NCBI GenBank assembly: GCA_031409955.1
Contig: JANNYF010000301.1
Span: forward strand, 19,867 to 83,866
Length of the DNA stretch: 64,000 nucleotides
Origin: JAFDVL01 sp031409955
Lineage (GTDB): Bacteria; Acidobacteriota; Blastocatellia; RBC074
Direction: 5' to 3'
Made by a program: the position numbers and the translations under genes
Notes under the pieces: generated by a model
Seen by the model: only the letters and a program-made list of their open reading frames with translations
The model's database searches: none
Told to the model about the DNA's origin: nothing
Shown here: piece after piece, positions 50,284-59,334 of the stretch
Layout: every line of letters starts with the position of its first letter
Position numbering within the stretch: the first letter of the stretch is position 1

Positions 50284-52509
50284 CTACATGACCATCGAAC
50301 TATTGATAATTTCGATCTCTGGCGGTGGGATGGCAAGCAGAGGTGTGTAGGTGCTTTTCGCGTTCTGTCGTTCGGCTTCGATATAGGTGCAACCATCATC
50401 AACGCTCAAGGGCTTGGCGAACATATAGCCTTGCCCGTATTGACAGCCCAACGCATGCAATTGCGCGCGTTGCTCTTGCGTTTCAATGCCTTCTGCGACG
50501 ACGTCCATATTCAGGTTGCGGGCAAGCGTGACAATCGTACGCACGATTTCTAAATTCTCATCGCCATGCCCCATGCGGCTGATGAAGGAGCGGTCAATCT
50601 TGAGGGTCGTCACGGGAAAGCGATGCAAATAGCTGAGGGAAGAATAACCCGTACCGAAATCATCAATGCTCAATTGCAAACCGAGCGCGCGCAGTTGCTT
50701 GAGCAAAACCGTCGAAACTTCGGCGTTTTCCATCACGACGCTTTCGGTGATTTCTAATTTCAAACGGCTCGGATCAAATCCGGTATCAAACAGAATATCT
50801 TTGACCTCTTGAATCAGCTTGGGATTGTTGAGCTGCTTGCCGGATAAATTCACGCTCAGCGTCAAGGCGCGGAATTCGGGAAATTGCTTTTGCCATTGAC
50901 GCACCTGCCGACAGGATTCTTCCAGCACCCATCGTCCAAGCGGCACAATCAACCCGGTTTCCTCAGCCATCGGAATAAATTCCAGCGGCGGCACAACGCC
51001 GCGCTCCGGGTGTTGCCAGCGCACCAAGGCTTCAAAACCATAAAGCTGACCGGAGCCTACGCGCACGATGGGTTGATAAACCACAAAAAATTCATTGCGC
51101 TCCACGGCGCGGCGCAAATCGTTTTCCAGATTCAACCGCAAAATGGTTTGCGCATGCATCGTTTTATCGAAGACTTCGTAGCGGGCTTTGCCGGATTCTT
51201 TCGCGCGATACATCGCAATGTCCGCATCCCGCAGCACGTCTTCTGGTTGCACATAACCAGTAGTACTTAAGGCAATGCCGATACTCGTGGTCAGAAAGGT
51301 TTCATGCCCGGCAACACAGAACGAAGTCGTCATTGCCTGCTGAATTCGTTCGGCAATATGAATCGCTTGCGCCGGGGCGTGGATGCCATCCAGCAGGATC
51401 GCAAATTCATCACCGCCAAAGCGCGCCACGCCGTCCACTTGCCGCACGCATTCCTGCAAGCGGTTCGAAATTTCAATCAGCAACTGATCGCCGAAGTTGT
51501 GACCCAGGCTGTCATTGACATACTTGAACCGATCAAAGTCGAGGAACAAAACCGCAAAGAGAAACGTCTGATCGGCTTTGGCATGTTCAATCACCTGCTG
51601 CAAATGTTCCGTAAACAACGTGCGATTTGGCAAACCCGTCAAGGCGTCGTGCAGGGCGGCGTGACGAAAACGATCTTTGCTTTCGTTCAGCGCCAGGCTG
51701 ATGCGTTTTTGTTCTTCGATGGAATCATTCAGTTCGACAATGTGACGTTCGGCTTGTTCGGCGCGTTCGCGCTCGGCTTGCTCGGCGTGGCGCGCCGAGT
51801 GTTTGATGTCTTCGATGTAGCGGCGATAGGTGAAGTACACAATGGCGACAATCAGACCCGTGACCAGCATCGTCGAAAAGGTCAGCACGCCGCCCACCCG
51901 CACCAACAGCCCGGCAGCCACGGCTCCGGTGAAATAAGTGATGGAGGACCAGAGGCAATGTTTCCGCCACGTCGCCCAAAAGGAGGCATTAGATTTCAGC
52001 GCGGTGAAGAGCGCCACCAAACCAGAGTTCGCCAGGTATTGCGTCAGCGCCATCACGCCGAGTGCAAGGAAAAAGGTGGGCCAATGCGTGAGCGTTTGAA
52101 TAGTTGTGATCGGGAAGATGACCAGCCGCAACATCTTGACCGTCACAAAAGTCGAACAAGCCAGGACGGCAGTATTGAGGAAAATGGTGCGGGCCTTGAT
52201 CGGGATACCTTGCCTTCTGAAACGCAGGCTCGAACACAGAGCTTCCGCCCCAGCCAATAAAATCGCAGGTTCTCCGCCATAGAGCAACAAGGCCAGAAAC
52301 GTCAGCGTATCCGAAAACGAGATGTGCGCATTGACGTGCGGAACCTGAATCGTTAGCCGCGCACTGAACCCGACCAGCACCGACGCCAGCAGCAGAAATT
52401 GCCAATCTATTTTGCTGACGGGGAAGCGCAGTAACGCATAAAAACAAATGGCTGCGCCTGTAGCCAGCACCAGCCATTGTAAAACTTGCACTCCCCGTCG
52501 TTGTGTCAT
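50284..52509 (-). CDS. membrane-anchored GGDEF-EAL cyclic-di-GMP protein
   Basis: 741 residues. About seven hydrophobic segments in residues 8-230 form a membrane sensor, followed by a coiled coil (KHSARHAEQAERERAEQAER), GGDEF (about 285-445) with LHDALTGLPNRTLF and intact RFGGDEFAIL, then EAL (about 465-715) with YGFEALVRWQHP, LKLEITESVV, IDDFGTGYSSLSYL and LKIDRSFI. Both catalytic motifs look complete, so it could make or degrade c-di-GMP; in such hybrids one domain is often regulatory. A repeat cluster lies at its 3' end. Confidence 0.93.
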   Translation of the reverse strand: MTQRRGVQVLQWLVLATGAAICFYALLRFPVSKIDWQFLLLASVLVGFSARLTIQVPHVNAHISFSDTLTFLALLLYGGEPAILLAGAEALCSSLRFRRQGIPIKARTIFLNTAVLACSTFVTVKMLRLVIFPITTIQTLTHWPTFFLALGVMALTQYLANSGLVALFTALKSNASFWATWRKHCLWSSITYFTGAVAAGLLVRVGGVLTFSTMLVTGLIVAIVYFTYRRYIEDIKHSARHAEQAERERAEQAERHIVELNDSIEEQKRISLALNESKDRFRHAALHDALTGLPNRTLFTEHLQQVIEHAKADQTFLFAVLFLDFDRFKYVNDSLGHNFGDQLLIEISNRLQECVRQVDGVARFGGDEFAILLDGIHAPAQAIHIAERIQQAMTTSFCVAGHETFLTTSIGIALSTTGYVQPEDVLRDADIAMYRAKESGKARYEVFDKTMHAQTILRLNLENDLRRAVERNEFFVVYQPIVRVGSGQLYGFEALVRWQHPERGVVPPLEFIPMAEETGLIVPLGRWVLEESCRQVRQWQKQFPEFRALTLSVNLSGKQLNNPKLIQEVKDILFDTGFDPSRLKLEITESVVMENAEVSTVLLKQLRALGLQLSIDDFGTGYSSLSYLHRFPVTTLKIDRSFISRMGHGDENLEIVRTIVTLARNLNMDVVAEGIETQEQRAQLHALGCQYGQGYMFAKPLSVDDGCTYIEAERQNAKSTYTPLLAIPPPEIEIINSSMVM

Positions 52510-52561
52510 AGACGTTTACTGTGTAGGCGAAGGCATTGATCGGTTCAAGGCCTGCTCATGA

Positions 52562-54724
52562 TTATTGCATCGAGACTGTGTTGTCTCCATTGCATAAATT
52601 TTGTTGGGACTTGAGGAAATCGGACAGCAACATGCCATCGCTCAATAACATGCCATCGCTCATCAACATGCCATCCGACAGCAGCATGCCATCGCTCATC
52701 AACATGCCATCGCCCAATAATTGGCCAACTTCCCAGAACGCAACGCCGTCACTCATCAGCATGCCAGAACTCGTCAGAACGTTTTCGCCCAGCGTAATGC
52801 CGCTCGTGAACCTGGTCGTATCGCTCATCAGCATGCCGTCACTCATCAACATCCCATCGCTGAGCAACATGCCGGTTCCATATACCTGTTGATTTTTGAG
52901 CATCAAGTTTGTGCCGGTCGCGTAGGTCGCCCCCAGCATAATGCCCTGCGTCCAATTGAACTGGTGCCCGGCAATCGTTGTTTCGGGAGTAGGCAAGACA
53001 GTGGTCGTGAGTAACGCCTCGCCCAACGTGCCGGAGAGATTCGTACGCACTAAACGCGCCAATTTCACTGCGCCTTCGATGTTGACCTCGCCTGCACCCT
53101 GCTCGAAGTGATTGAATCCGGCGAGGGATTGTGCGGTGTACATCAAAATCGCCTTGACCAGATTCGGTGTTAGTTTGGCATTCACTTGTAACAACATCGC
53201 CGCCGCGCCCGACACAATCGGAGCCGCCATCGAAGTGCCACTCAACCGCATCTGCGCGGTTCCTGTCCATCCGCTTTTGTAAGTCACCAGCTCTGGGTTC
53301 AGCGCCGCGAGATGCGTCGTGGAGGTTCGTGATCTCGCTGCGATCAGCTTGTTACCCGGTGCCACCAGTTCCGGCTTGAGGATATTGTCGTAATGTTTGT
53401 CACCCGTATCATCTGTCCAATAGCTGCGGGTTGGGCCGCGTGAACTATAGCTCGTCACAACGTCATCCGCGCGACTGTCTGTGCCAAAGGTATTGCTCGC
53501 GCCGACGGTAATCACGGAAGGATCATTCGCGGGTGAATGAATCAGACCATAAACTTTATTGCCGTCGCTGTCCTTGCCTCCGTTGCCCGCCGAAGCCACG
53601 ACTACGATTCCGGCATCCGCCAAGCGTCGCACCGCCAGACACAGCGGATCCGTTTGATAAGAATCAACCGCAGGTGTCCCCAGGCTCAGATTTACCACCC
53701 GGATTTTGGGCGTAACTTTGTCGTGGTTTTGCTGAATCCAATTCAGCGCTTCCAACAACCACGAAGACTTGCCAAAGCCATTTGCATCCAGAACACGTAA
53801 GTTGTAGAGCGAGGCGTTCTGGGCGATCCCATCGTAAGCACCCTTGATAGCGGAGGCGAATTGCCAGCGATTCGTATTGCCCGCCGCGAGCGCGGCGACG
53901 TGCGTGCCGTGTCCATAAGGATCGGTTTTATTCACGGGCAATTCAGTGTTCCGATAATCAATCGCGGTCACACGGCTCTTGCCGTCGTTGCCCAGAAAAG
54001 AAAAATGCTGCTCATCAATCCCAGAATCCAGCACCGCGATGCCAATGCCGGTGCCATCGGTGACGGTGGTGGTTGAGGAGGTTGTAGTTGAAGTCGAAGT
54101 TGAAATTGTCGTCGAGAAGAGTTTCGTGAGCGCCGCCAGGCTCAAACTCAAACTGTTCGTACTCAAATTGTTCGTGGTTGACGTCGTCGCCGTCGCCCCA
54201 CGAGCCGCAACGGTGCCAGTCGTGGTTTCCAAATGACCCAGCGTTTTAATGACGCGATCCGGGCTGACATACGCCACCGCTTCATCCGCCGCGATGGCGC
54301 GAATGGCTGAGCGCGTGGCTTCGATTTTCACCAGCCTCATTTGCTCATATCGGCGACTCAGACGTCCACCTGACTGTGCCAATCGTTCCTGAAATACAAC
54401 CTCGGACGCGGTGTCGGTTAATTGCACAATAAAACTCTGCAATTCATCTGCCGAGACTTCGGTTGCAGGTATAGTTTCGCCGTTGAATTTTGGCGCTGGC
54501 GTGTGAACGGTTCGGCCCAATCGCACTTGCGCCCGATTCTTTCCGGTGCGTTTGGTTTCGTCATCCTGCGCTAACAATTCTTCCAGGTCGCGCGCCAATT
54601 TCGCGCTACGCGCCTTCAGCTTTGATTTGCCCACCGTGGACTGAACTGACTGCGCTGAAGCATTCAGCAGCACCCACGGCAAACATAAAGCAACCACCAG
54701 TAAGTATGAAAAATGTCTTCTCAT
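52562..54724 (-). CDS. secreted subtilase 1 with C-terminal hexapeptide repeats
   Basis: 720 residues from ATG 54724 (signal peptide MRRHFSYLLVVALCLPWVLL, ending ASAQ). Before the propeptide is the motif LARDLEELLAQDDE shared with both paralogues. I9-like propeptide about 90-170 (QSFIVQLTDTASEVVFQERL). A Ser/Thr-rich spacer (STTISTSTSTTTSSTTTV) precedes the S8 catalytic domain: Asp in VLDSGIDE (about 231), His in YGHGTHVAA (about 273), Ser in LSGTSMAAP (about 497). A linker (GTNLMLKNQQVYGTGML) leads to about ten hexads [LM][SG]DGML, partly interrupted, and the ending NGDNTVSMQ. The hexads suggest a left-handed beta-helix. Probably extracellular and self-activated. Confidence 0.9.
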   Translation of the reverse strand: MRRHFSYLLVVALCLPWVLLNASAQSVQSTVGKSKLKARSAKLARDLEELLAQDDETKRTGKNRAQVRLGRTVHTPAPKFNGETIPATEVSADELQSFIVQLTDTASEVVFQERLAQSGGRLSRRYEQMRLVKIEATRSAIRAIAADEAVAYVSPDRVIKTLGHLETTTGTVAARGATATTSTTNNLSTNSLSLSLAALTKLFSTTISTSTSTTTSSTTTVTDGTGIGIAVLDSGIDEQHFSFLGNDGKSRVTAIDYRNTELPVNKTDPYGHGTHVAALAAGNTNRWQFASAIKGAYDGIAQNASLYNLRVLDANGFGKSSWLLEALNWIQQNHDKVTPKIRVVNLSLGTPAVDSYQTDPLCLAVRRLADAGIVVVASAGNGGKDSDGNKVYGLIHSPANDPSVITVGASNTFGTDSRADDVVTSYSSRGPTRSYWTDDTGDKHYDNILKPELVAPGNKLIAARSRTSTTHLAALNPELVTYKSGWTGTAQMRLSGTSMAAPIVSGAAAMLLQVNAKLTPNLVKAILMYTAQSLAGFNHFEQGAGEVNIEGAVKLARLVRTNLSGTLGEALLTTTVLPTPETTIAGHQFNWTQGIMLGATYATGTNLMLKNQQVYGTGMLLSDGMLMSDGMLMSDTTRFTSGITLGENVLTSSGMLMSDGVAFWEVGQLLGDGMLMSDGMLLSDGMLMSDGMLLSDGMLLSDFLKSQQNLCNGDNTVSMQ

Positions 54725-55030
54725 AAATTTCTCGAATGACCGTCTCGTCATCAGGGATTGACAGCTCATTGCTAAGCCGACCATCCCATTCGGACATCCT
54801 GAATTAAACGCAAAAGGTTTGCAGCAGGAATGATAGTTCTGTGATAAGTCGTGAAAAACCTGGAATCACACGAGGATTCCGCGTGCCGCTGTTCCATCAG
54901 GGGCTAAGTAAGTCGAGAAAAGTCTGGGGAAGTCTTGCGAAGTCTCGGCAAGTCGGAAAGCCTCGCCTGAGACGGGACGTGCTGGCTTTTCCAGACTTGC
55001 CCAGATTTGCCTGCACTTTCCTAGACTTAC
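54725..55030. other. subtilase 1-2 intergenic region
   Basis: 306 bp without a gene. It holds the motif shared upstream of the subtilases (54816-54846) and most of a decamer palindrome (54904-55034). No terminator with a U run was seen. Confidence 0.65.
54816..54846 (-). promoter_or_regulatory. conserved upstream motif of subtilase 1
   Basis: The plus-strand sequence TTTGCAGCAGGAATGATAGT followed by TCTGTGAT matches, with few differences, the segment at 57142-57171 upstream of subtilase 2. It is about 90 bases from the ATG. It could be a shared promoter or activator site, or merely residual paralogue similarity. Confidence 0.5.
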
Positions 55031-55034
55031 TTAG
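54904..55034. repeat. palindrome with AAGTCNNNNN decamer arms
   Basis: The left arm 54904-54962 has five tandem 10-base units beginning AAGTC (54910-54959). The right arm 54983-55034 has the inverse with the same 10-base period. The outer ends are CTAAGTAAGTC and GACTTACTTAG. The right end supplies the TAA stop of subtilase 2. Confidence 0.85.
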
Positions 55035-57067
55035 GGCTTCATACACGCGGTGTTGTCACCCAGGAACGTGCTATCCCCCAGAATCAGGCCATCGCCCAGA
55101 ATAATCCCATCCCCCAGAATCGTGCCATCGCCCAGAATCGTGCCATCCCCCAAAATCGTCCCGTCACCCAACACTTGTCCGCTGGCGAAGAGGGTGTTGA
55201 CGGCGTCGCCCAGAATTACGCCGTTGCCTATGATAGTAATGGCTCCCGACTTGAGGGTGATACCGGAAGTCTTGCCTGTCACCAGGCTCAGCGTGCTGCT
55301 GGCGTAGGTCGTGGCATCGCCGAGAACTTGACCGGAGGCATAAACGCCTTGCCATTTGGTCATCAGCGCGTTGCCATACAGGAAGCCGTAATTGGTGAGC
55401 GCGCCCTGCCCCCATTTGACTGTTTGCCCCGCAATCGTGCTGGTCTGCGCGCTCGGCAGTGAGGCCGTCAAAAGCGCTGTGCCATTGCTGGTTGGCAACG
55501 TGGTTTTGACGAGTTTTGCGAGGCGGACTGCCCCATCCACATTGAGTAAACCAGCCCCTTGTTCGAGCATATTGAAGCCCTTCAGTGGTTGCGCGCTGTA
55601 CATCAAAATCGCCTTGACCAGTGATGGAGTCAGATTCGGATTGGCTTCAAGCATCATGGCCACCGCGCCCGCCACCAGCGGTGCAGACATTGAGGTGCCA
55701 CTCAGATACATCATCCGCTCGTCAACGCCCCCGTCCTTCGCCAGCAGTGACGGGAAGAGGGTCAGCAGCGTGTTCCCGCCGTAGTAGCCAGCGGCTGTGC
55801 CAATCAGTTTGTTCCCCGGTGCAACGAGGTCGGGCTTGATGAGGTTGTCGTATTTTCTGACGCCGCTGACCGTCGTGTAGCCGCGTGTCGGCCCGCGTGA
55901 GCTGAAGGTTGCGAGGGTGTCGTCCGCGCGTGAATCGGTGCCATACGTGTTGCTCGCGCCAACGGTGATGACCGATGGCTCAATGCCCGGCGAGTTAATC
56001 CCGCCGTACATCTTGCTGCCCAGCCAGTTCTTGCCCTTGTTCCCCGCCGAGGCGACGACGACGATTCCCGCGTTATGCGCACGCCGCGCGGCCAGACAAA
56101 GCGGGTCGGTCGTATAACTGTCTTTTGCACTCGTGCCGAGGCTCAGGTTGATCACACGAATTTTGTAGGTCGCCTTGTTGGTGACACACCAATCCAGCGC
56201 CGCGATCACGTTGCTGGCCGAGCCAAGGCCATAATTGTTCAGGACGCGCAGGCTGATGATCGAAGCGTTCGTAGCCAGGCCATCGAAATTTTCAGCCCAC
56301 GTTGTATCCACGCCAGCGGCGAGGGAGGCCACGTGTGACCCGTGCCCGTAATTGTCCTGATAGGAGCCTGTCCCGGTGAAGTCCTTCTGATAAACGACGC
56401 CTGAAGCGCTGTGCCGAACCTGGTCGTGCCAGTCATCCACGCCGCTGTCAATGACGGCGATACCAACGCCCGTGCCATCAATCGAGGAAAAACCTGACGT
56501 CGCACGGATCAGCGCTGCGCCCGTTGTATTTTCGATGTGTCCTGTTGCGGCAACTGCGCGATCCGGGCTGACGTAGGCGATACTGCCCTGCGCTGCCAAG
56601 TGCCGAATCGCCGTGCGTGGGGCTTCAATCGTCACCAAACCCATCTGGTCGTGTTGCTGTTTGATTCGCCCGCCCAACAGCGCGAGTTTCTCTTGCCAGA
56701 CCACGTTCGGCGTGCCGCGCTCTACTTGGACAATAAAGCTCTGCTGTTCTTCCGCGCCAACTTCCAGCGAGGGCATCAGCAAGCCATTCACGACGCGACG
56801 CGTCGTGTCTGTTTCGGAGTCCTCTATTTGATTGGGGCGCGCTTTGCCCTGAGTCTTGTTCGCCCGCACTTCGGCCAGCGTCTTGCCCTGTAAGCGCGCG
56901 TATTCGTCGGCGTCATCTTGCGCCAACATCTCCTCCAAGTCGGGCGCAACCTTGACCTGCTTCGGCTTGGTATTCGTCCGCAATTCTTTGATCGTTTGCG
57001 GTTGCCCAAACAAGGTGAACGGTAAACTCAGTACGGTTGCGAACAGATAGATCAGCGGTTTTTTCAT
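55031..57067 (-). CDS. secreted subtilase 2 with C-terminal hexapeptide repeats
   Basis: 678 residues from ATG 57067 (signal peptide MKKPLIYLFATVLSLPFTLF, then GQ). Same architecture as subtilase 1: VAPDLEEMLAQDD, I9-like propeptide (QSFIVQVERGTPNVVWQEKL), S8 domain with Asp in VIDSGVDDW, His in YGHGSHVAS and Ser in LSGTSMSAP, then the linker FLYGNALMTKWQGVY and a repeat tail with seven in-phase LGDGTI-type hexads after a longer, irregular stretch; it ends LGDNTACMKP. The His box is GHGS rather than GHGT, which is tolerated in subtilases. The stop codon lies in a palindrome arm. An upstream frame without signal peptide was rejected. Confidence 0.9.
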   Translation of the reverse strand: MKKPLIYLFATVLSLPFTLFGQPQTIKELRTNTKPKQVKVAPDLEEMLAQDDADEYARLQGKTLAEVRANKTQGKARPNQIEDSETDTTRRVVNGLLMPSLEVGAEEQQSFIVQVERGTPNVVWQEKLALLGGRIKQQHDQMGLVTIEAPRTAIRHLAAQGSIAYVSPDRAVAATGHIENTTGAALIRATSGFSSIDGTGVGIAVIDSGVDDWHDQVRHSASGVVYQKDFTGTGSYQDNYGHGSHVASLAAGVDTTWAENFDGLATNASIISLRVLNNYGLGSASNVIAALDWCVTNKATYKIRVINLSLGTSAKDSYTTDPLCLAARRAHNAGIVVVASAGNKGKNWLGSKMYGGINSPGIEPSVITVGASNTYGTDSRADDTLATFSSRGPTRGYTTVSGVRKYDNLIKPDLVAPGNKLIGTAAGYYGGNTLLTLFPSLLAKDGGVDERMMYLSGTSMSAPLVAGAVAMMLEANPNLTPSLVKAILMYSAQPLKGFNMLEQGAGLLNVDGAVRLAKLVKTTLPTSNGTALLTASLPSAQTSTIAGQTVKWGQGALTNYGFLYGNALMTKWQGVYASGQVLGDATTYASSTLSLVTGKTSGITLKSGAITIIGNGVILGDAVNTLFASGQVLGDGTILGDGTILGDGTILGDGIILGDGLILGDSTFLGDNTACMKP
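55056..55176. repeat. 18-bp coding repeats in subtilase 2
   Basis: Tandem near-identical 18-base units (CCCAGAATCGTGCCATCG on the plus strand) encode the LGDGTI hexads. Similar arrays occur at 52619-52720 and 57374-57470 in the paralogues. DNA identity is higher than needed for the protein, implying recent expansion or gene conversion. Confidence 0.8.
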
Positions 57068-57141
57068 ACAATCTCGGTAGTGAAGTGTTTCAATGTCATG
57101 CGGGCAGTGCTTCACGTCAGGCAAGGGTATTGAACGATGTA

Positions 57142-57171
57142 GATTTGCAGAAGCAATGATGGTTGTGTGAT
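57142..57171 (-). promoter_or_regulatory. conserved upstream motif of subtilase 2
   Basis: Counterpart of 54816-54846 (plus strand ATTTGCAGAAGCAATGATGG then TTGTGTGAT), about 75 bases from the ATG. A weaker relative containing GGAATGAT and TGATAGTTGCCGTGAC precedes subtilase 3 around 59403-59447. Confidence 0.5.
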
Positions 57172-57210
57172 TTGTGCGGTGACAATTGGAATGACAGATG
57201 AATTGTGCAT

Positions 57211-57243
57211 GAAAAACAAAAGCCAGGCTTTTGACCTGGCTTT
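57211..57243 (-). terminator. rho-independent terminator after subtilase 3
   Basis: Arms AAAGCCAGG (57219-57227) and CCTGGCTTT (57235-57243) with a short loop. In the minus direction the stem is followed by TTTTGTTTTTC. It lies 46 bases after the subtilase 3 stop, so each subtilase is probably transcribed separately. Confidence 0.85.
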
Positions 57244-57288
57244 CGGTGGCGTATGAATTGACGCAACTGAGCGCCCGCTTGCAATGGA

Positions 57289-59334
57289 TCAATCTACAAC
57301 ACTTCCATCGTCCTTGATAACGGGCATCGAAGGTGTGTCATCGCCATTGACCAGGATACTCAGACTCCGAATCGCATCCCCCAGAATGGTGCCATCTCCA
57401 AGGATGGTGCCATCTCCGAGGATGGTGCCATCTCCGAGGATGAGGCCGTCCGCCAAGAGCGAGCCGTCGGCGAAGACAACCCCTTTGGCAAATAATGTAC
57501 CGTCGGCGAAGACAACTCCTTTGGCAGTGACCGGCCCTTCAGCGATTTGCACACCATCCGCCATCAGCGTTTTATCGCCCAGGATAATGCCATCGCCCAG
57601 AATCGTGCCATCGCCCAAAATTGTCCCCATTCGATAAATGCCCTGATATTTGGTCATCAACACGCTGCCGTAAAAGAACGTGTGATCGGCGATGACCGCT
57701 TGCCCCCAATAACAAGTCTCGCCATTGATGACACTGGCCTGCGGATTCGGCAAGGTGCTCGTCAACATGGCGGTTCCCTTCGCCGTGCTGCCGGTCAAAT
57801 CGGTGCGAATCAGCCTCGCCAATTGTACTGCGCCTGCCACATTGAGCAGACCCGCACCTTGCTCCAACATGTTGGAGCCTTTGAGCGGTTGTGCCGTGTA
57901 CATCAGCACGGCCTTGACCAAATTCGGCGTCAGCGAGGGATTCGCCTGCAAGACCAGCGCGGCGGCTCCGGCGACGACCGGCGTAGACATCGAGGTGCCG
58001 CTCATGGACATCTGGTTGTGATTCGCTTTATTCGCCACATTGGCATTCGTGTTCGGATAGTTTCGGATCAGATAGTTGCTATCTGCTGCCGCTGCCACCA
58101 GCTTATTGCCCGTCGCCAGCAGATCAGGTTTGATCAGATTGTCATAGCGGCGGACACCCGTGGCATCCACGTAAGAACTGCGTGTCGGCCCGCGGGAACT
58201 GTACGAGGCGACACCATCATCGGAACGGGTCGCGGTTCCCTTATCATTGGCCGCGCCGACCGTGATGGCGGAAGGTTCATTGCCAGGGGAATGAATGCGA
58301 CCATAAATTTTCTTGCCGTTGCTGTCTTTGCCATCATTGCCCGCCGCGACGACCACGACAATGCCAGCATTGACCAATTTGCGCACCGCCAGGCAAAGCG
58401 GATCGTTTTTGTATGAATCCACTGCCGCGCCGCCAAAGCTCATATTGACCACGCGGATTTTGTTTTTCGCTGCATTGGTCAGCAACCAATTGATGGCATT
58501 CAACGCCCACGAAACACTGCCTTGTCCTTGCGAATTCAGCACGCGCAGGTTGGCGACTTTCGCACCCGGAGCCAGCCCTTCGTACGCGCCTTTTGCGACG
58601 TGCGATTTTCCGATGGCGAGGGAGGCAACGTGCGTGCCGTGTCCGAACGGATCATATTTGGTGATGCCTTCGCCCGTAAAATCTACGCTGGTCAACAGCC
58701 GATCTCCGATGGAGTGATGCTCTTCCCAGAGGCCGGAATCCAGCACCGCCACGTTCATATCCGCACCACTGATTTTGTCGCAACCGGATAATCGGAGCAT
58801 ATCTTCGCGGCCTGAGACACGTTCGACGTGTCCTAAAGTCGTGGCCGCAATCAGGCGATCCGGGCTGACATAGCTGATGCTGCTCTCGGCGGCGATCTGC
58901 CGAATCGCAGCGCGCGGCGCTTCAATGATGGTCAGTCCTGTGCTACCGACTTTTTGGCTGATACGTCCGCCGAGCAATGCCAATTTTTCCTGGATGACCA
59001 CGTCAGGCATGGTGCGATCCATTTGGACAATGAAGCTTTGTTTTTCTTCCGCCGCGACCTCTGCTGAGGGCAGCGTCACGCGGTTGAGCCGCGTCGGCGA
59101 CGAGGTTTTGCGGGCTTTGACTTCCAAGCGGTTCTGCCGCATTTGACCTAAAGTCAGAGATTGTTGATCGTCCTGCGCCAACAGCTCTTCGAGGTCGGGC
59201 GCAAGCTTTGGTTGCTGGTTGGCTTGCCGGTTCGACTTCAGATCCCTGAGCGTTTGCGTTTGCGGCGGAACGCTCAACACGGAGAACGGCAAACTCAAAA
59301 TAAAGGCTAACGTAAATGCGAAGTGCTTTTTCAT
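57289..59334 (-). CDS. secreted subtilase 3 with a long hexapeptide-repeat helix
   Basis: 681 residues from ATG 59334 (GGAG eight bases upstream; signal peptide MKKHFAFTLAFILSLPFSVL). LAPDLEELLAQDD precedes the I9-like propeptide (QSFIVQMDRTMPDVVIQEKL). S8 domain: Asp in VLDSGLWEEH, His in FGHGTHVAS, Ser in MSGTSMSTP. The linker FFYGSVLMTKYQGIY leads to at least 14 uninterrupted hexads in register ([LIMF][GA][DEK]Gx[ILV], e.g. LGDGTI, FADGSL, TAKGVV), the most regular of the three. It ends NGDDTPSMPV plus an acidic tail. It is the first of the trio in transcription order but has its own terminator. Confidence 0.9.
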   Translation of the reverse strand: MKKHFAFTLAFILSLPFSVLSVPPQTQTLRDLKSNRQANQQPKLAPDLEELLAQDDQQSLTLGQMRQNRLEVKARKTSSPTRLNRVTLPSAEVAAEEKQSFIVQMDRTMPDVVIQEKLALLGGRISQKVGSTGLTIIEAPRAAIRQIAAESSISYVSPDRLIAATTLGHVERVSGREDMLRLSGCDKISGADMNVAVLDSGLWEEHHSIGDRLLTSVDFTGEGITKYDPFGHGTHVASLAIGKSHVAKGAYEGLAPGAKVANLRVLNSQGQGSVSWALNAINWLLTNAAKNKIRVVNMSFGGAAVDSYKNDPLCLAVRKLVNAGIVVVVAAGNDGKDSNGKKIYGRIHSPGNEPSAITVGAANDKGTATRSDDGVASYSSRGPTRSSYVDATGVRRYDNLIKPDLLATGNKLVAAAADSNYLIRNYPNTNANVANKANHNQMSMSGTSMSTPVVAGAAALVLQANPSLTPNLVKAVLMYTAQPLKGSNMLEQGAGLLNVAGAVQLARLIRTDLTGSTAKGTAMLTSTLPNPQASVINGETCYWGQAVIADHTFFYGSVLMTKYQGIYRMGTILGDGTILGDGIILGDKTLMADGVQIAEGPVTAKGVVFADGTLFAKGVVFADGSLLADGLILGDGTILGDGTILGDGTILGDAIRSLSILVNGDDTPSMPVIKDDGSVVD

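Noticed and set aside
51304..52260. 318-residue plus-strand frame
   Set aside because: It is antisense to the GGDEF-EAL gene, with biased composition and no recognisable domain.
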